From CAVQMC01 sp963713505 (lineage in GTDB: Bacteria; Bacteroidota; Ignavibacteria; Ignavibacteriales; Ignavibacteriaceae), in assembly GCA_963713505.1 (NCBI GenBank), contig CAVQMC010000004.1, positions 186,001 through 250,000 on the forward strand: a stretch of DNA of 64,000 nucleotides, given 5' to 3'. A program made the position numbers and the translations under genes. The first letter of the stretch is position 1. Each line of letters starts with the position of its first letter. The notes under the pieces were generated by a model that made no database searches, was not told the DNA's origin, and saw only the letters and a list, made by a program, of their open reading frames with translations. Of the stretch, positions 33,818 to 42,730 are shown one piece after another.

Positions 33818-34467
33818 TTATTGCTGAATCGAATAGCTGATTAAATTCCATGTAAATGTTCTGAATGAAAAACCGGTTTCTTTTAAAGTATAATTTTGCA
33901 AAGCCTACATCATTAACAAACCAATAAGAAATATGAATGTAATCATTCAATCCGTTTCTGTCCCTTTCAATATTAAAAGCATTTGTAAAGGTTTCCACAG
34001 GAGTTGAGATTTGTTTTTTCTCTGTTACTTCTGAGGTATCACTGATTCCGACGGCATTATTTGACCATTCTTTTCCCACTTCTAACGGAAATGCAAATTT
34101 TGAATTAATGTAATGCATCTTCTGATCGAAAAAGAAATAAACTGTATCTTGACCTGAATAGACGAAAGAGGTATCATTATTAAAAGGCAAATATGAAGAA
34201 ACATCGCCGGATGGAGGAAGTGTATTTCCAGACCATTAATAATGTATTATCAGGTGCATGTGTAACTCCAACGACTTTAACTGTAATCGTATCTTCAGTT
34301 GAATTTAAACTATCATAAACAGCATAAACCCATGTATTCCCGGTATAATTTGGTAAAACAGCGGAATTATTGTAAGGTTTCGGCTGAGTTGAATTTGAAG
34401 AACATGAAAGCTGAAGTAAAATAATTAAATAAATTAATATTGAAAGATAGATCTTTTTCTTAAACAT
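33818..34467 (-). pseudogene. lipoprotein of unknown function, two frameshifts
   Basis: Starts at 34467 with a lipoprotein signal (LLQLSC, Cys at about 22) and a beta-rich region (NYTGNTWVYAVYDSLNSTEDTITVKVVGV). The frame breaks at about 34221; removing one base there continues WKY-LPPSGDVSSYLPFNNDTSFVYSGQDTVYFFFDQ. That frame would run to 33774 and overlap the convergent gene. Removing one base in the T run at 33894-33897 instead gives YTLKETGFSFRTFTWNLISYSIQQ and a stop at 33818, clear of the neighbour. The repaired protein has 215 residues. The WNL-L-SY-type C-terminus is common among Ignavibacteria-like lipoproteins as I recall. Function unknown. Confidence 0.7.
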
Positions 34468-34559
34468 AAAATCTCTTTAAATCTTTCCATTAAATAAAAG
34501 ATAATTCGGTAATCTGGAAATGAAATTGGACACATTATAAATGAAAAAATTAAACAGAA

Positions 34560-35438
34560 TTAAGCTTTGCTTCTGTTAACTAAAATTACTCCGAGTGTAA
34601 TAATTATTCCGCTTGCAATAATTATAAAAGTGATATTTTCTTTCAACAAAATCCAGGCTGCAAATACTGTGACGAAAGGCTCAAGATAAAGGAAAGCCCC
34701 GACTTTTGAAGCTGCAGTTTCTTTTAATGATTGCGACCAAAGTACATAAGAAATTCCCGAACAGAAAATTCCAAGAAATAAAATTGAAATCCAGCCGATT
34801 AAAGAAAGATGTTTGTAAGAGTAAATTGTAGCGGAATTAATATTAAACGGAAAGATGATTATCAGCATCATTAAGAACAAAAAAAGAATTGTCATAAACG
34901 GTGAATAAGATAAAGAAATTTTTTTATTCACTATTGAATAAATGCTCCAAGTAACTGCACTAGCTAAAACTAAAAAATCACCTTTATGAGAAATAAAACC
35001 TAAATTAGATATATTACCTTTGCTGATTAATAATATTAAACCTACAAATGCAATTAAAATTCCGGAAAGTTGAAGTGAGTTTAATTTTTCTCTAAAAAAT
35101 ATATATCCGAGAATTGCCATAAATACGGGAGTTATTCCGATTATCCATCCGGTGTTTGTAGCGCTTGTAAATTTTAATCCGGTTATTTGGATCCACAAAT
35201 GGAAAACTGCAATTAGTGCAAGAATTAAAATTGATCCGTGGCTTTTAAGATTTATCTTGAAACTTCGTTTTGTTATTAAAGCAATAGATCCGAGAAATGT
35301 AACTGCAAATAACAATCTGGAAAGAATAATTAATCTTGGAGTTAGTTCATTTAAAGCAGTTTTAGTTGCAATAAAAGATGAACCCCAAAATACAATTGCA
35401 ACCAAAGGTTTCCAGTATTTAAATAGATTTGCTCTCAA
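34560..35438 (-). CDS. DMT-superfamily EamA transporter
   Basis: A 292-residue inner-membrane protein with ten helices arranged as two EamA repeats (about 8-135 and 150-287). Conserved features include WGSSFIATKTAL in helix 1 and the EP-containing segment AFLYLEPFVTVFAAWILLKE near the end of helix 9, a hallmark of the family. Members export amino acids, metabolites or drugs; the substrate cannot be told from sequence. Stand-alone gene. Confidence 0.9.
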   Translation of the reverse strand: MRANLFKYWKPLVAIVFWGSSFIATKTALNELTPRLIILSRLLFAVTFLGSIALITKRSFKINLKSHGSILILALIAVFHLWIQITGLKFTSATNTGWIIGITPVFMAILGYIFFREKLNSLQLSGILIAFVGLILLISKGNISNLGFISHKGDFLVLASAVTWSIYSIVNKKISLSYSPFMTILFLFLMMLIIIFPFNINSATIYSYKHLSLIGWISILFLGIFCSGISYVLWSQSLKETAASKVGAFLYLEPFVTVFAAWILLKENITFIIIASGIIITLGVILVNRSKA

Positions 35439-35497
35439 TTAAAAATTCTGAATTAATTTGAGTGCAAAATAGAAATAAAATTATTTAAAGCTGCAAA

Positions 35498-36130
35498 TTA
35501 ATCTTTTGCAAAGAGTCCGCCGGTTTCTTTTAGCCAAACGGCTATTTTATCGGCGGCATTTGAAATACTGTTATCGGAAACATCAAGTTCTAATTTTGGA
35601 AGGATCGAATCATTTACTAATTCTCTCATTAAATTTTGTTCATCAATAAATAACTGAATATTATCGTATTGTTTAGGATTGCCTGAAACTTTTAATCTTT
35701 CTGCTCTGGCTTTTTCAAAACTTTCAGTTGTTCTGGTGCAGAGTACAAGATGAAAACCCAAATTGTTCAATCGTTCTTCGATCCAATTGAAATCATATTT
35801 TTTATTATAATTTTTTAGCTGATATGCTTTTGTAGAAATATGAAATCTGTCGATTATCCATGAATAATATTTTTGCAGTTCAAACAATCTAAGCCAGGTA
35901 TGATAAGTTTCCATTGCCATAGATTCTTCCTGCGGTTCAAAGTTGATTAATCCTCTTCCCCATGGAAAATTAGTAAACGCGCACCATTCGGCGGAAATAA
36001 CGGGAGAATGATATTTATATTTTCTAGGACCAACAATTTGCGGATGTTCGTTTAAAGCAAATGCAATTTCGGTTTTAAAGGTTAAACGTGTTCCTTCCAA
36101 AATAATTTTCGGACATAATTTACCGGACAT
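35498..36130 (-). CDS. thymidylate-kinase-like P-loop protein with altered Walker A
   Basis: A 210-residue protein resembling nucleoside-monophosphate kinases, with IILEGTRLTFKTEIAFALN at 9-27 in the P-loop position. The site reads G13-x4-F18-K19-T20, so Phe replaces the usual second Gly of GxxxxGK[ST]; Lys and Thr remain. YSWIIDRFHISTKAYQ (about 115-130) matches the DR(Y/F)-x-S segment of dTMP kinases, and LCTRTTESFEKARAERLK suggests a lid region. Its start lies 22 bp after the dCMP deaminase gene. Deaminase plus dTMP-kinase-like protein fits thymidylate supply, but kinase activity is uncertain given the Phe. Confidence 0.65.
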   Translation of the reverse strand: MSGKLCPKIILEGTRLTFKTEIAFALNEHPQIVGPRKYKYHSPVISAEWCAFTNFPWGRGLINFEPQEESMAMETYHTWLRLFELQKYYSWIIDRFHISTKAYQLKNYNKKYDFNWIEERLNNLGFHLVLCTRTTESFEKARAERLKVSGNPKQYDNIQLFIDEQNLMRELVNDSILPKLELDVSDNSISNAADKIAVWLKETGGLFAKD

Positions 36131-36152
36131 CTAATCTCCCCTGAATTAATTT

Positions 36153-36653
36153 TTATTTTGATTTGCTGGTTTTTTTTGCAGATGAATAGTCTTTTAAATT
36201 ATAATTTATTTGAGTATCCGGCATCGGCAATTTCACAATTTCAACTTTATTTTCTGTATAAAATTGAGTTGCTAGTGTATCGTGAAAATCAGAAAAGACA
36301 ACAACTCGTTTTATCCCGGCTGCAATTAAAGCTTTTGCGCAGGTTGTGCACGACATATTAGTAATATAAGCAGTTGATCCTGTAATATTTATTCCATGAC
36401 GTGCAGCTTGAACAAGAGCATTTATTTCTGCATGATTAGTTCTTACACAATGATTTTCTACAACAAGACAGCCGACATCTTTGCAGTGAGGCTGGCCCGG
36501 AAGAGAGCCGTTATATCCCGTTGCTAAAACAAATCTATCTCTAACAAGCACACAGCCGCAATGCATACGCGGACATGTAGATCTTTCCGAAGCGAGCATT
36601 GCCAGTTTTAAAAAATATTGGTCCCAGTTTGGCCGGTTATTATTTTTTTCCAT
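36153..36653 (-). CDS. deoxycytidylate (dCMP) deaminase
   Basis: A 166-residue zinc deaminase that turns dCMP into dUMP, feeding thymidylate synthesis. The catalytic motif H74-A-E76 (NHAEINAL) and the C102-x2-C105 zinc pair (SCTTCAKAL) are intact. The N-terminal extra zinc-site residues typical of dCMP deaminases are present (CPRMHCGCVLV, PHCKDVGCLV). Length is normal. It heads a short minus-strand group with the thymidylate-kinase-like gene downstream and lies 15 bp after the DinB gene. Confidence 0.92.
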   Translation of the reverse strand: MEKNNNRPNWDQYFLKLAMLASERSTCPRMHCGCVLVRDRFVLATGYNGSLPGQPHCKDVGCLVVENHCVRTNHAEINALVQAARHGINITGSTAYITNMSCTTCAKALIAAGIKRVVVFSDFHDTLATQFYTENKVEIVKLPMPDTQINYNLKDYSSAKKTSKSK

Positions 36654-36668
36654 AAAATGTAATTTTAA

Positions 36669-37157
36669 TTATTGTGAAACTTCTTTATTAAAATTTCCCC
36701 ATTCTTCTAAATTTCGTTTAATTTGTTTTATATGAATATCAACATGATTTACATATTGAATCAGCCAGTCGTTTAATGTCATTTTTCCATTTTCAGGATG
36801 AATAACAAAATTTTCCCAATTATCATCGCTAATTGATTTAAGCATAATAAAAGTTGTAATTCTTAACATTCTAAAAAGGTCAAGTGCATTATCTAAACTT
36901 TGTTTAGTGTAATTTAAATTTTCCGTCCATTTATTTTGATCATAAGTCATAATTGTTGAACCGCTTTCGGCGATTATCTTTCTGCATCTTGCATATCCGT
37001 TTGCTTCGCTGTCTGAAATATGAATTATTATTTCATAAACACTCCATTTTTCCGGAGCAGGTTTAAAATATAAAACATCATTAGGCAGTTCGTCCAGAAT
37101 ATCCCTTAATTTTTGATAGCCCGACAAATATTCTTCAAGCAGTTCTGATCGTTCCAT
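36669..37157 (-). CDS. DinB-superfamily protein
   Basis: A 162-residue four-helix-bundle protein of the DinB/YfiT type. The pattern FKPAPEKWSVYEIIIHISDSEANGYAR (about 50-76) and WLIQYVNHVDIHIKQIKRNL (about 130-149) supply the three spaced His residues (H66, H137, H141 by count, approximate) that bind a metal in the family. These proteins act as thiol-dependent transferases or have unknown roles in stress. It lies between corA and the dCMP deaminase gene on the same strand with short gaps (24 and 15 bp), so the four genes may be one transcript. Confidence 0.85.
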   Translation of the reverse strand: MERSELLEEYLSGYQKLRDILDELPNDVLYFKPAPEKWSVYEIIIHISDSEANGYARCRKIIAESGSTIMTYDQNKWTENLNYTKQSLDNALDLFRMLRITTFIMLKSISDDNWENFVIHPENGKMTLNDWLIQYVNHVDIHIKQIKRNLEEWGNFNKEVSQ

Positions 37158-37181
37158 AAAATCTTTTATTGTTAAATGTAA

Positions 37182-38285
37182 TTACAACCACTTCTTTCTT
37201 CTAAAGTAAAGCAGCATTATTCCGGCAATTATTAAAATCGCAATCCAAAATCCGGCAGGATAAATCCATGTCCATTCAAGTTCCGGCATATGATGAAAAT
37301 TCATTCCGTATACTCCGGCAATAAAAGTTAAAGGAATAAAAATAGTTGCAATGATAGTTAGTACTTTCATTACTTCATTCATTCTATTGCTAATGCTAGA
37401 TAAATAAGTATCCAGCATTCCGCTTACCATATCCCGGTAAGATTCTATTGTGTCGATTACCTGAATTGTATGATCATAAACATCACGCAAATAAATTTGC
37501 GAACTTTTCTTAATTAAACTTGAATCGCCGCGGTAAAGTCCGCTTAATAATTCACGCATTGGCCAAACGGATTTTCTAAGCATAATTAGTTCTCTGCGCA
37601 ATCTGTGAATTAACTGCGAACTTTCAGGCTTTGGGCTAAGAATTAATTCATCTTCAAGTATTTCAATTTCTTCGCCGAATTTTTCAAGCACAAAGAAATA
37701 ACTGTCCACAACAGCATCAATTAATGTATAAGCCAGATAATCCGTTCCGGATTTCCTGATTTTGCCTTTCGCTGCTCTTAATCTTTCTCTAATAGGATCA
37801 AAAACATCACCGGTTCTTTCCTGAAAAGTAATAATATAATTATTATTTAAGATTAGACTTATTTGTTCGGAGTAAACTTCCGATCTCTCCTCTTTATATG
37901 TAAACATTTTAAAAACTATATATAAATAATCATCATATTCTTCCATTTTCGGTCTTTGTTGGACATTTAAAATATCTTCCTGGACTAAAGGGTGAATCCC
38001 AAAATAATTACCAAGTTTTTCTATTACATCAATATCGTGAAGGCCGTCAATATTTATCCATGATATGGATGAGGAATCTTTGTATTCGAAAACGTCTTCT
38101 ATTTTACTAAAAGTTTTTTCAGTTATTTTATCTTCGTTATAATCAATTAAAGTGATATTAATTTGTTCGGTTTTCTTTTCACCGGTATAAATTAACGAAC
38201 CCGGAGCAAGACCGGCTTTCTTAGGTTTTCTTTTAAGGGATCTTGTAACTCTTTTTAATCCCTTTAAAGCAGTTTTACTATTCAT
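37182..38285 (-). CDS. corA: magnesium/cobalt transporter CorA
   Basis: A 367-residue CorA channel for Mg2+ or Co2+. The large cytoplasmic domain spans about 1-300, including IDGLHDIDVIEKLGNYFGIHPLVQEDILN near 75-103. The signature Y-G-M-N-F is near 323-327 at the end of the first of two C-terminal helices (TIIATIFIPLTFIAGVYGMNF and IYPAGFWIAILIIAGIMLLYF). The basic tail is present. All features are normal and it should form a pentamer in the inner membrane. It leads the DinB/deaminase group. Confidence 0.94.
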   Translation of the reverse strand: MNSKTALKGLKRVTRSLKRKPKKAGLAPGSLIYTGEKKTEQINITLIDYNEDKITEKTFSKIEDVFEYKDSSSISWINIDGLHDIDVIEKLGNYFGIHPLVQEDILNVQQRPKMEEYDDYLYIVFKMFTYKEERSEVYSEQISLILNNNYIITFQERTGDVFDPIRERLRAAKGKIRKSGTDYLAYTLIDAVVDSYFFVLEKFGEEIEILEDELILSPKPESSQLIHRLRRELIMLRKSVWPMRELLSGLYRGDSSLIKKSSQIYLRDVYDHTIQVIDTIESYRDMVSGMLDTYLSSISNRMNEVMKVLTIIATIFIPLTFIAGVYGMNFHHMPELEWTWIYPAGFWIAILIIAGIMLLYFRRKKWL

Positions 38286-38388
38286 TTTTTATTCCAAAGG
38301 ATTTACAAATGATGCAGCAGTAACTTAAATTTAATTGATGCAATTTTCAAATTATAAAAAATATTTTTTACATTAAATTTAAAGTAAA

Positions 38389-39591
38389 TTAATTATTTTC
38401 CGTTGCCGTTTCGTCTTTTCTTACCATTATTAAAATAATTAAAAAAGCAAAAAATGAAATAATTCCGCCTGCATAGAATACTCCTTTTAAACCCCAAATA
38501 CCGAAAATAAATCCCATCAACAAAGGTCCTAGAGTTTGTCCGAGTCTAAGCACAGTTCCGTTTAAAGACATAAAAGCCGCACGGTATTTTAATGATGACA
38601 TATTTGCGAGAAGAGTATAAATACTTGGAATATTAATACCTTGTGCAAGTCCAAAAAGTACTATTGGAATTGATAATAGCCAAATATTATTGATAAACGG
38701 AATTATTAAAAGAGCAATTCCATAAATTATAAAAGAAGTTTTAACTAATATTCTTTCGTTAAATCTTTTTGTGATATTTCCCAACCGAGCAGAAGTAATT
38801 GCGGTTGTAAGTGACATACCGGACATTAAAATTCCAATTACCAATGAAGAAGCGCCAAATTCTTTATCTGCAAGAAATGGGAAAAATGTAAGGTAAGCTC
38901 CATAAAGTAAAATAAAAGTTAAAACACTTGCTGCAAAAATTCCGAACACTTCTATTCTCTTAATACTTTTCCAGGCACCGCCTAAATATTCTTTTAACGA
39001 TTGAGGATTTTTCGGCTCCGGATTTTTTAATGAAAACAAAACAATTAAAGCAACCGGAATGGCAAATACCGGAAGAATAAAAGGGAAGTACCAGCCGGCT
39101 AAAGCCAACGCTCCGCCGATTGCAGGATAACTTGCAGTTCCCACGCTTAAAACACTTGCGTTGTAACCCATTGCATGAGTTCTATCTTTTCCTGAATATA
39201 AATCTCCAATAAGTGTAACATTTAGTGAACCAAGTGAAGCGCCTCCGATTCCTTGGACAAATCTTAATACAAGTAATACTGTAAAATCTCTAATGAAGAA
39301 ACAAATGCTTCCGGCAATACCGAACAATAATAAAGAAGGAATTAGAATTTTCTTTCGTCCTATTCTATCTGCCAAAACTCCTAAAACAGGAGTAAGAAAA
39401 ACCCCAGGCAAAGTAAAAAATGTAATTAATAATCCAACTTCTTTTTCAGATATATTTAAAACTCTTTCAATTTCCGGAAAAGCTGGAGTAATGCTGGAAA
39501 CCCCAAGAACAGCCATTAAAGTAACGGCAAAAATAATTTGAAGGTTTTTGTTTAAATAAATTTTTTCATTGTTGCTGGTAATTTGATCCAC
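38389..39591 (-). CDS. major facilitator superfamily transporter
   Basis: A 400-residue carrier with twelve helices. The loop 2-3 motif GVLADRIGRKKILIPSL near 75-90 and VLRFVQGIGGASLGSLNVTLIGDL near 112-135 identify a drug:H+ antiporter-type MFS protein. A second loop motif, SARLGNITKRFNERILV, follows helix 8. It probably exports small molecules; the substrate is not evident. Stand-alone gene. Confidence 0.9.
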   Translation of the reverse strand: MDQITSNNEKIYLNKNLQIIFAVTLMAVLGVSSITPAFPEIERVLNISEKEVGLLITFFTLPGVFLTPVLGVLADRIGRKKILIPSLLLFGIAGSICFFIRDFTVLLVLRFVQGIGGASLGSLNVTLIGDLYSGKDRTHAMGYNASVLSVGTASYPAIGGALALAGWYFPFILPVFAIPVALIVLFSLKNPEPKNPQSLKEYLGGAWKSIKRIEVFGIFAASVLTFILLYGAYLTFFPFLADKEFGASSLVIGILMSGMSLTTAITSARLGNITKRFNERILVKTSFIIYGIALLIIPFINNIWLLSIPIVLFGLAQGINIPSIYTLLANMSSLKYRAAFMSLNGTVLRLGQTLGPLLMGFIFGIWGLKGVFYAGGIISFFAFLIILIMVRKDETATENN

Positions 39592-39624
39592 GGAAGAAGA
39601 ATAATTTATTGATTGATTTTTAAT

Positions 39625-40077
39625 TTAAATCGGCAGAGCACTATGATATACTAATTTCCATTGACTATTTTCAAGAATGTGAACTCTTGTAAATCTAAAA
39701 TAAATATTTTTTACATTCCCGGTAGAATCGGTTATGCTGAAATTTGTTATACAAGTTAAAACAGCTGTGTTTTTAAATACCTTGACTAAAACTCCGTTGT
39801 AAGTTTCATTTGCATTTTTAAATATTTTTGGCGCACTTTTTATTTCGTTAATCAACTGACCTTTAGTTTTAAAGCCATCGTTTTCTCCTACAAAAATTGC
39901 ACTGTCATCAACAAAATTTTTCCACTCACCCGGGTTTTGAGTTTGAAATGCTCTGAACTCCAATTTCATAATATTCACAAGTTGATCGGTAAGTTCTTGA
40001 TTTTGACTAAGATTTTGCGATGAGATTGGAACAGTATTTAAAATAATTATAAATGCAAATACGAATGACTTTTTCAT
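39625..40077 (-). CDS. exported DUF4440/SnoaL-like protein
   Basis: A 150-residue protein with a Sec signal (1-20, ending VPISSQ) and an NTF2-like domain of the DUF4440 type: LVNIMKLEFRAFQTQNPGEWKNFVDDSAIFVGENDGFKTKGQLINEIK, then the beta-sheet VKVFKNTAVLTCITNFSI and FRFTRVHILENSQWKLVYHSALP. These cone-shaped domains bind small ligands or act as simple enzymes. It is preceded by GGAGGGG. Alternative is a SnoaL_3 domain; the fold call is firm, the role is not. Confidence 0.8.
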   Translation of the reverse strand: MKKSFVFAFIIILNTVPISSQNLSQNQELTDQLVNIMKLEFRAFQTQNPGEWKNFVDDSAIFVGENDGFKTKGQLINEIKSAPKIFKNANETYNGVLVKVFKNTAVLTCITNFSITDSTGNVKNIYFRFTRVHILENSQWKLVYHSALPI

Positions 40078-40137
40078 AGCCCCTCCTATAATTATAATTT
40101 AGCTGTGCTAAATTTTTAATAACTAATTTAATAATAA

Positions 40138-40827
40138 TTATTTATTTAAGATGTTAATCTTTAAAATTAAATTAGGATCAGGACAAATATTCAAGTAAAA
40201 TTTTCTTTTAGATAATTCGGCAACACCCGGGAAATCACCATTCTTGTTAAGCATATCAGTAATTAACTGAAAATGCAGATGAGGAGGCCAGCCTACATTT
40301 ATTTGTGAATTACCGAGTTCTGCTAATTTACTTCCTTTATCAATCTTTTGATTTGCATGAATATTATCAATAGAACTAAGACTTAAATGTCCGTACAAAG
40401 TATAGAACTTTATATCATTTAAATTATGTTCTAAAATTATTGTCGGACCATAATCTCCGAACGATGAATTATTTTTAAAGCTGTGAATTATTCCATCTAA
40501 AGGTGCGAAAACAGGAGTTCCGGCTTCAGCCCAAATATCTATTCCCAAATGAACAGTTCTAGGTTCTTCGCCTGCAAAAACCGAGCTTCTTTTATAAATT
40601 GATCTGTTTTCATTATAACCTCCGACTCCAATTCGAGAATTATTGTTGTGTAAGGTTGTAAAAATATAGTCTTTAAATTCGGAAGTATCGGTCAGATCAA
40701 CTTTCTTTAAATTTCGATTATTCTCCGTAAAATCGAAAACATATAAATTTTCAGCATTAAGGTTAAAACCTAAGATATCAGCAAATTTTGTATTCTTTAA
40801 TGTTGATTCCAGCGTTTTATCAATCAT
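40138..40827 (-). CDS. M23-family peptidase-domain protein lacking a signal peptide
   Basis: A 229-residue protein. The M23 zinc site is complete: H-L-G-I-D (H-x3-D) near 117-121, YGHLSLS with a catalytic His near 163 and H-L-H-F near 195. There is no signal peptide or membrane helix, so unlike cell-wall LytM enzymes it seems cytoplasmic. The N-terminal 100 residues (FADILGFNLNAENLYVFDFTENN) resemble the leader of M23 domains found fused between kinase and aminotransferase domains in other bacteria, suggesting a non-wall substrate. It is divergent from the 41143 operon. Confidence 0.83.
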   Translation of the reverse strand: MIDKTLESTLKNTKFADILGFNLNAENLYVFDFTENNRNLKKVDLTDTSEFKDYIFTTLHNNNSRIGVGGYNENRSIYKRSSVFAGEEPRTVHLGIDIWAEAGTPVFAPLDGIIHSFKNNSSFGDYGPTIILEHNLNDIKFYTLYGHLSLSSIDNIHANQKIDKGSKLAELGNSQINVGWPPHLHFQLITDMLNKNGDFPGVAELSKRKFYLNICPDPNLILKINILNK

Positions 40828-41142
40828 ATTAATTAAGTGGTTTTATTGATTAGAATATTAAGATAATTTAATAACAATTTAATAAATAATTGACAATATT
40901 AAATTTATATTGTGGCCAAAAATTATTTTATAATTATCCTTGAATTATTTTCAAAAGCTTTCAATTTTCAGTTTATTAAATTATATTATTGCATGGTTTT
41001 CACTCAGTTTATTCTTTTCGGTTAAAAAAGGTAGGACAAAATTCTTCCCAAATTAGGTACCAAAAAATATTTTTGAATTAAGTAGTGAATTACTATTTTA
41101 GAATGATTTTTTTTGCAAGAATTATAATATTAACTTTTATTT
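40828..41142. other. intergenic region between M23 gene and envelope operon
   Basis: About 315 A+T-rich bases separating divergent genes; it should carry promoters for both. A TTGACA hexamer occurs at 40890-40895 but without a well-spaced -10 partner. I see no RNA gene, strong hairpin or repeat here. Confidence 0.55.
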
Positions 41143-42078
41143 ATGAACGGAACAAGTAAAAGATATAACAGTATCAGGCTTACCAAATTTCCTTCCGAAA
41201 TTGAATTCCCGGAAAGTTTAAGGAGTAAAGTCTATTACGATGCAACTGCGCTTAAATTAATTTTTATGGGCAGAATGACCGAAAGAGAAAGGGACATTCT
41301 TCTTTCACTTTCAAATAAAAAAAGTTATAAAGGGGCAATTAGATCACTTTTTTTAAGATCAAACTCTGTAAGCAGTAAGTTTGAATACTGGATGAAATAC
41401 AAGTTCGTTGCGGAAAATGAACAATCTGTTCAAGCACTTGTATATTTTGGTGCAGCAGTGCTGGTTATAATAGTAGGTCTTCGCGGATTAGGAGATCTTT
41501 CAGATGTAACTTTTATCCCTGCTTTTATGTTGAACAAGTTCGGTAAAATAGAAACAAATATTGTAATGCTCGGCTTGCTGTTTGAATTTTCAATGTTGTG
41601 TTTGCTTGCAGTCGTTTCATTTTATTCAACTTCAGAAAAGGAAGACTCACTTGCCGAAGCAATAACGGATTTAACTGAATTGTTAAAAGGAATTGATAAC
41701 CCTGTTCCAAAAGATATTACTGATGCAATTGTTGAAAATGTTAATAAAACTGCTAGGTTATCGGAAGCATTAATTTTAGAAGAGAAAAAGATTCTTAATA
41801 ATTATAACAACAAAGTAGAAATTCTTGTATCCGAAGGTCACAGGGCATTGGAGAATCTCTCTAAAAAATATAATCAGATTATAGAAAGTGAAAATAGAAT
41901 TTTAGCCGGCATAGCCGATAATCACGTTAAACCTCAGGTTTACATGCAGAAAAAACTCGAAATTGAAAGTCAAATTTTAGAAAGACTGCAGAACATTGAA
42001 AGAGAACATAAGAGATTAATTCATACCGGCTTTAATGAGAACAATTCAAAGGGCTTCTTTAAAAAGATTTTCGGATAA
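41143..42078 (+). CDS. two-helix inner-membrane protein with coiled-coil tail (GldL-like topology)
   Basis: A 311-residue protein. Residues 1-95 are soluble, with a segment like a small helical domain (TERERDILLSLSNKKSYKGAIRSLF). Two membrane helices follow at about 97-116 and 139-160. Helix 2 contains the only buried acid, E148, in VMLGLLFEFSMLCLLAVV. The position, after a Gly-Leu pair and in the second of two helices, recalls GldL of the Bacteroidota type 9 secretion/gliding motor (IGLGTEALIFFV). A cytoplasmic coiled coil fills 165-300. It is the first gene of a four-gene operon, 26 bp before a single-helix protein. I do not claim homology; it is a structural analogy. Confidence 0.6.
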   Translation: MNGTSKRYNSIRLTKFPSEIEFPESLRSKVYYDATALKLIFMGRMTERERDILLSLSNKKSYKGAIRSLFLRSNSVSSKFEYWMKYKFVAENEQSVQALVYFGAAVLVIIVGLRGLGDLSDVTFIPAFMLNKFGKIETNIVMLGLLFEFSMLCLLAVVSFYSTSEKEDSLAEAITDLTELLKGIDNPVPKDITDAIVENVNKTARLSEALILEEKKILNNYNNKVEILVSEGHRALENLSKKYNQIIESENRILAGIADNHVKPQVYMQKKLEIESQILERLQNIEREHKRLIHTGFNENNSKGFFKKIFG

Positions 42079-42104
42079 TTCAAAGAAAATTAAATTGAAT
42101 CATT

Positions 42105-42674
42105 ATGAAAGGTAAAATTTCATTTTATTTTGTGCTTTACCTTATAGTTCTTGTTGAACTATTGGCAGTTATTGTTGAACGCGATACTAAAGAACAAGAA
42201 TTAAATCAAAGGATTCAGGAATACGAAGCTATTCAGGATAGTTTAATTAAATTGTACAAAAAACCAATTGTAATTAGTGTCCAAGATAAAACTGATTGGG
42301 TTATTTCCGGCAGAGATAGCCTTGGCCTTTTAGTTTCTGTTTCCGAATTACAAACTCCCGAAGAAAAAGCAAATGTTAAATTTTACCTTAAGCTGGACAG
42401 AAAAGAAGATAGTTCCTGGGTTAATAATGCTGTTAAGCTTAATAAAAGAACCGGGAACGGAACATTTTATTTTAAAGAACGAAGACCCGGTCTTTATAAC
42501 TATAAAATATTTTGTACGGTAGATAGGGATTTCCCTACATATCTACCTCCAATTATTCTGGATAAAATAAGAGAAAAATTGGGATCTGATTTTAAAGTCA
42601 GCAGTGATACAATCGGATTTTCTGTAAATGCTAAGATTCCGGCTCAAAATTTTGATAGACCGGGAAGAGGTTAG
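42105..42674 (+). CDS. single-helix envelope protein (GldM-like topology)
   Basis: A 189-residue protein with a short basic N-terminus (MKGK), one membrane helix at about 5-24 containing E19, a coiled stretch (27-50) and a periplasmic beta domain at about 55-189. The topology equals the N-terminal part of GldM, the partner of GldL, but the large periplasmic arm is absent; the next gene encodes a separate 397-residue exported protein. No sequence family recognised. Start ATG at 42105 follows the upstream stop by 26 bp. The membrane helix is not cleaved, judging by the lack of an A-x-A site. Confidence 0.6.
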   Translation: MKGKISFYFVLYLIVLVELLAVIVERDTKEQELNQRIQEYEAIQDSLIKLYKKPIVISVQDKTDWVISGRDSLGLLVSVSELQTPEEKANVKFYLKLDRKEDSSWVNNAVKLNKRTGNGTFYFKERRPGLYNYKIFCTVDRDFPTYLPPIILDKIREKLGSDFKVSSDTIGFSVNAKIPAQNFDRPGRG

Positions 42675-42730
42675 GTCTTCAAAATATTTATATTATTCGA
42701 ATATATTATTGTTAAATTTTTGGTTTTATT

